Shown: positions 61,718-64,000 of the stretch, one piece after another
Layout: every line of letters begins with the position of its first letter
Position numbering within the stretch: the first letter of the stretch is position 1
Assembly: GCF_003434055.1 (NCBI RefSeq)
Contig: NZ_QVEX01000002.1
Span: 299,324 to 363,323, forward strand
Source of the DNA: Enterocloster aldenensis
GTDB taxonomy: Bacteria > Bacillota > Clostridia > Lachnospirales > Lachnospiraceae
DNA: 64,000 nt
Direction: 5' to 3'
Notes under the pieces: generated by a model
What the model saw: the letters and a program-made list of their open reading frames with translations, nothing else
Databases searched by the model: none
Told to the model about the DNA's origin: nothing
Position numbers and translations under genes: made by a program

Positions 61718-62737
61718 TTATTCAGCCACTGTTCCTCCGGCCTCTTCTGCCGTGCCATCGGAAGGAATACCTTGTTCGGCAGACGCGCTCTCCGGAAGGT
61801 CCGTCGCAGGAGACACGGCAGCGGACACGCCGTCGGCGCTGGATGCCGCAGGAGACATGGTAGTGGACACGCCGTCGGCGCTGGGAGCCGCAGGCGCAAA
61901 CCCATGACCATCCCCACGGGCATCCTGGCCCGTGACCACGGTCCTGTCCGCATTCACACCGCTGTTGTATTCGTCATAATACCGGTTCATGGAATGAAGG
62001 TCCGCGCCCTCGTCAATCATCAGTATCTCCACACGGCGGTTCCTGGTCCTGCCCTCCCGTGTGCTGTTATCCGCAACCGGGCGGAACTGCCCGTAGCTTA
62101 TGTTCACCAGCTTTTCAGGCTTAATAATGCCTTTTTCCTGTATGAATATGCACACCTCCGCGGCGCGCATGGCAGACAGCATGCGGTCCGTCCTGGGATT
62201 GTTGGGCCTGTCCGGATTCCCCTGGGCCGTATGCGCCATGATGTTAATCTGCGACACTCCGTCCTGGGCAGGGCCTATGACATCACAGAATACATCCAGG
62301 GTCGTCTTGCCCTGGTCTGTCAGGATGGAACTGTCACCGTCAAAAAAGGTCTTGTCCTCAAAAACAATAAAGGTGTAATCCTCACCCCTGGATACGGTCA
62401 CACCGTCAATCCCAATCTCATTCATCCGTTCAGCCAGGGTCAGATAGAGCTTATCAATGTCGACTTCTGTTTCAGCCTCAGGAACATCCAGCGTCCCCTC
62501 CATCTGGCTCTCGGCTTTGCCAACCGGGGAATTGATGGACACCTGTTCCTGCACTTCCTGGGTGGACCGGGGATATATGCTCCGCACAAATATCTCCCAT
62601 TTCTGCTCATTCAGGTTAGACATGGCAAAAAGCATGATAAAGAAAGTAAGGAGCAGGGTGACCATGTCCCCGTATGTATCCATCCAGTTCCCGCCGCCGT
62701 CAGTGGGTCTTTTTCTTTTATTCCTCACTGTCGCCAC
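61718..62737 (-). CDS. motB: Flagellar stator protein MotB
   Basis: 339-aa stator anchor. One transmembrane helix (about 24-43) carries the proton-binding Asp in WMDTYGDMVTLLLTFF. An OmpA-like peptidoglycan-binding domain (about 130-245) has IMAHTAQGNPDRPNNP and RTDRMLSAMRAAEVCIFIQE. The C-terminal 75 residues are an Ala/Ser-rich tail with 14-aa repeats (ADGVSTTMSPAASS, ADGVSAAVSPATDL), a tail not normal for MotB. Overlaps motA by 20 nt. Confidence 0.94.
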   Translation of the reverse strand: MATVRNKRKRPTDGGGNWMDTYGDMVTLLLTFFIMLFAMSNLNEQKWEIFVRSIYPRSTQEVQEQVSINSPVGKAESQMEGTLDVPEAETEVDIDKLYLTLAERMNEIGIDGVTVSRGEDYTFIVFEDKTFFDGDSSILTDQGKTTLDVFCDVIGPAQDGVSQINIMAHTAQGNPDRPNNPRTDRMLSAMRAAEVCIFIQEKGIIKPEKLVNISYGQFRPVADNSTREGRTRNRRVEILMIDEGADLHSMNRYYDEYNSGVNADRTVVTGQDARGDGHGFAPAAPSADGVSTTMSPAASSADGVSAAVSPATDLPESASAEQGIPSDGTAEEAGGTVAE

Positions 62738-63542
62738 CTCCGCCCTTGGCGCTGACGGCTTCTGCCTTTGACAGAAGCTTTCTCTGTTGGGACTGCTTGA
62801 TGGAGGCCAGGAGATGCTCCCTTAAGTATTTGGGATTCTCTCCTGATTGGATTGCTATGATTCCTTCTATAATGGTGGAGCAGTAAAGTTCTTCCTCATC
62901 CTGGCGTATACGCAGTTTCTTTGCAATGGGATGGAAAAGCAGGTTGGAAAGGACGCTTCCGTAGAAGGTGGTAATCAGCGCCACCGACATATCCTGTCCC
63001 AGGTTCCCGGCCCCTCCCCCGTCATCCAGATTTAGTCCCTTTAACATATTAATCAGTCCTACCAGGGTTCCTATCATGCCGAAGGCGGGGGCATAGGCCG
63101 ATGCTTTTTCATACAGCCCCGCCACCTCGTCATGGCGGGTCATCATATTCTCCAGCTCCCGCTCCAGCACAAAACGGACTTTATCCGGGTCATTGGCATC
63201 CACAATCATAAGCACGCTCTGTTTGAAAAAGGGATCTTTGATTTCATCCGCCTTTTCTTCCAGGGCCAGAAGGCCGCTCTGACGCGCAATCATGGCCAGA
63301 TCCACCAGCTGTTCAACAAGTTTCGGAATGTTATATTGTTTCCCGCGGAAAAGGACCATGATATGTTTGGGGATATCCATCAGGATGGACAGCGGATAGC
63401 TTGCAACCGTAGCGGCAAGGGTCCCTCCCACAACAATCAGGATACTGGACTTATCCACGAAATTCCCCAATTTGTCAGCTCCGATCCCGTTAATTATCAG
63501 GAAAGTGCCAACTACAATTCCAATCAATGTTGTTATGTCCAT
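62718..63542 (-). CDS. motA: Flagellar stator protein MotA
   Basis: 274-aa stator channel protein with four transmembrane segments and a large cytoplasmic loop. Features: VDKSSILIVVGGTLAATVAS, the cytosolic charge-bearing helix DKVRFVLERELENMMTRHDE and the conserved YAPAFGMIGTLVGLINML plus DMSVALITTFYGSVLSNLLF. Pairs with motB; the ion (H+ or Na+) cannot be fixed firmly by eye, though MotB looks proton-type. Confidence 0.95.
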   Translation of the reverse strand: MDITTLIGIVVGTFLIINGIGADKLGNFVDKSSILIVVGGTLAATVASYPLSILMDIPKHIMVLFRGKQYNIPKLVEQLVDLAMIARQSGLLALEEKADEIKDPFFKQSVLMIVDANDPDKVRFVLERELENMMTRHDEVAGLYEKASAYAPAFGMIGTLVGLINMLKGLNLDDGGGAGNLGQDMSVALITTFYGSVLSNLLFHPIAKKLRIRQDEEELYCSTIIEGIIAIQSGENPKYLREHLLASIKQSQQRKLLSKAEAVSAKGGGGDSEE

Positions 63543-63569
63543 GTTACGATGCCTCCTGTGCCCACAGCG

Positions 63570-63770
63570 TTACTTTGATTTATCCTCAAAGTTAATACAG
63601 TTGTTCAGGAATCCCGATGCCTGTTTCATAATTGAATCAACCGTATCTTTTACCAGGTAATAATTACCGTTCATCATTTTTATCTTTGTCTCCGGAATCG
63701 ACTCCATATATTCAATCTGGAATAAATTGAGGTAGAGTAATTCTCCGTTCAGGCGGATGACTTTAATCAT
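63570..63770 (-). CDS. flbD: FlbD-family protein
   Basis: 66-aa protein beginning MIKVIRLNGELLYLNLFQIE, followed by ESIPETKIKMMNGNYYLVKD and a helical end. Small FlbD proteins lie next to flgE in spirochaetes and Firmicutes and appear needed for motor function, precise role unknown. Between flgE and motA, as expected. Confidence 0.93.
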   Translation of the reverse strand: MIKVIRLNGELLYLNLFQIEYMESIPETKIKMMNGNYYLVKDTVDSIMKQASGFLNNCINFEDKSK

Positions 63771-63831
63771 ATAGCCCCTCTTTCCAAGGCTTTCCCCGGC
63801 ATTTTTAAGAACCAGGGAAAACAGTTGTGTA

Positions 63832-64000
63832 TTAACGCTTCATATTAACCAGTTCCGATAATATCTCATCACTGACCGTGATGATTTTTGAATTGGCCTG
63901 GAACCCCCTCTGGGTTGTAATCATCTCTGAGAACTCCTTTGCCAGGTCCACGTTGGACGCCTCCAGATAACCGCTCATAAGGGAGGAGGTGGCCCCTCCC
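63832..64000 (-). CDS. flgE: Flagellar hook protein FlgE, C-terminal end
   Basis: Incomplete: the gene enters from beyond the right edge. The last 56 codons show ATSSLMSGYLEASNVDLAKE, MITTQRGFQANSKIITVSDE and ILSELVNMKR, matching the FlgE/FlgBCG C-terminal domain. First gene of the visible part of the long minus-strand operon. Confidence 0.9.
   Translation of the reverse strand, partial: GGATSSLMSGYLEASNVDLAKEFSEMITTQRGFQANSKIITVSDEILSELVNMKR

Noticed and set aside
61694..62755. Open frame of about 350 codons on the + strand opposite motB
   Set aside because: Shadow of motB; the product shows no domain and motB is unmistakable.

Overview
The window is one large motility and chemotaxis locus of a Gram-positive anaerobe in Clostridia. 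I infer a Lachnospiraceae member, perhaps of the Clostridium bolteae/clostridioforme (Enterocloster) group. The evidence is a Bacillus/Clostridium-type parts list (FliY with CheC and SpoA domains, CheV, CheC, CheD, FliW-CsrA, YjfB, FlbD, SigD), choline-binding-type wall repeats, AGGAGG ribosome sites and Gram-positive group II introns. Species cannot be fixed from the sequence alone.

Layout. 1-2.5 kb (+): a cheW and a chemoreceptor, closed by a terminator. 2.5-4.35 kb: a graveyard with an IS110 transposase scrap, a broken AAA-ATPase-like/PDDEXK gene and a collapsed arsR-arsD-arsA operon. 4.35-7.91 kb (-): two group II introns, one sitting inside the other; the outer one abuts the terminator of the next chemoreceptor gene. 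7.99-13.2 kb (-): two chemoreceptors, a 26-codon membrane ORF, yjfB and a 294-aa orphan. 13.2-18.8 kb (+): cheA-cheW-cheR-cheB plus a C39-like peptidase. 18.9-23.8 kb (-): two TPR glycosyltransferases and two flagellins. 23.9-30.9 kb (-): an operon with a FliK-like protein, a free-standing FlhB C-terminal domain, two wall-binding-repeat proteins, a lytic transglycosylase, a PilZ protein and a third glycosyltransferase. 31.0-38.5 kb (+): flgM-flgN-flgK-flgL-(yviE position)-fliW-csrA and a GGDEF/EAL protein. 38.5-44.6 kb (-): fliD-fliS-fliT-like, a second FliD-like gene and a degenerate nucleotidyltransferase. 44.7-64 kb (-): one long late-basal-body operon: flgE (cut by the window edge)-flbD-motA-motB-fliM-cheY-flgC-fliY-fliO-fliP-fliQ-fliR-flhB-flhA-sigD-flhO/flhP-cheC-cheD-cheV-bacteriohemerythrin-PocR mini-receptor-secreted protein-parA-comFB.

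How it fits together. The long operon makes the export gate, switch, stator and SigD. A recurring SigD-like promoter, CTTATG-N14-GCCGATA(A/T) or close variants, then lies in front of both flagellins, cheA, flgM, fliD, the FliK-like operon, two receptors and the yjfB pair. FlgM restrains SigD; FliW and CsrA couple flagellin level to translation. Three potential c-di-GMP nodes (PilZ, EAL, ComFB) and three glycosyltransferases next to flagellin are accessory layers. The least familiar parts are the parA-comFB pair with the soluble PocR mini-receptor and bacteriohemerythrin, and the nested intron.
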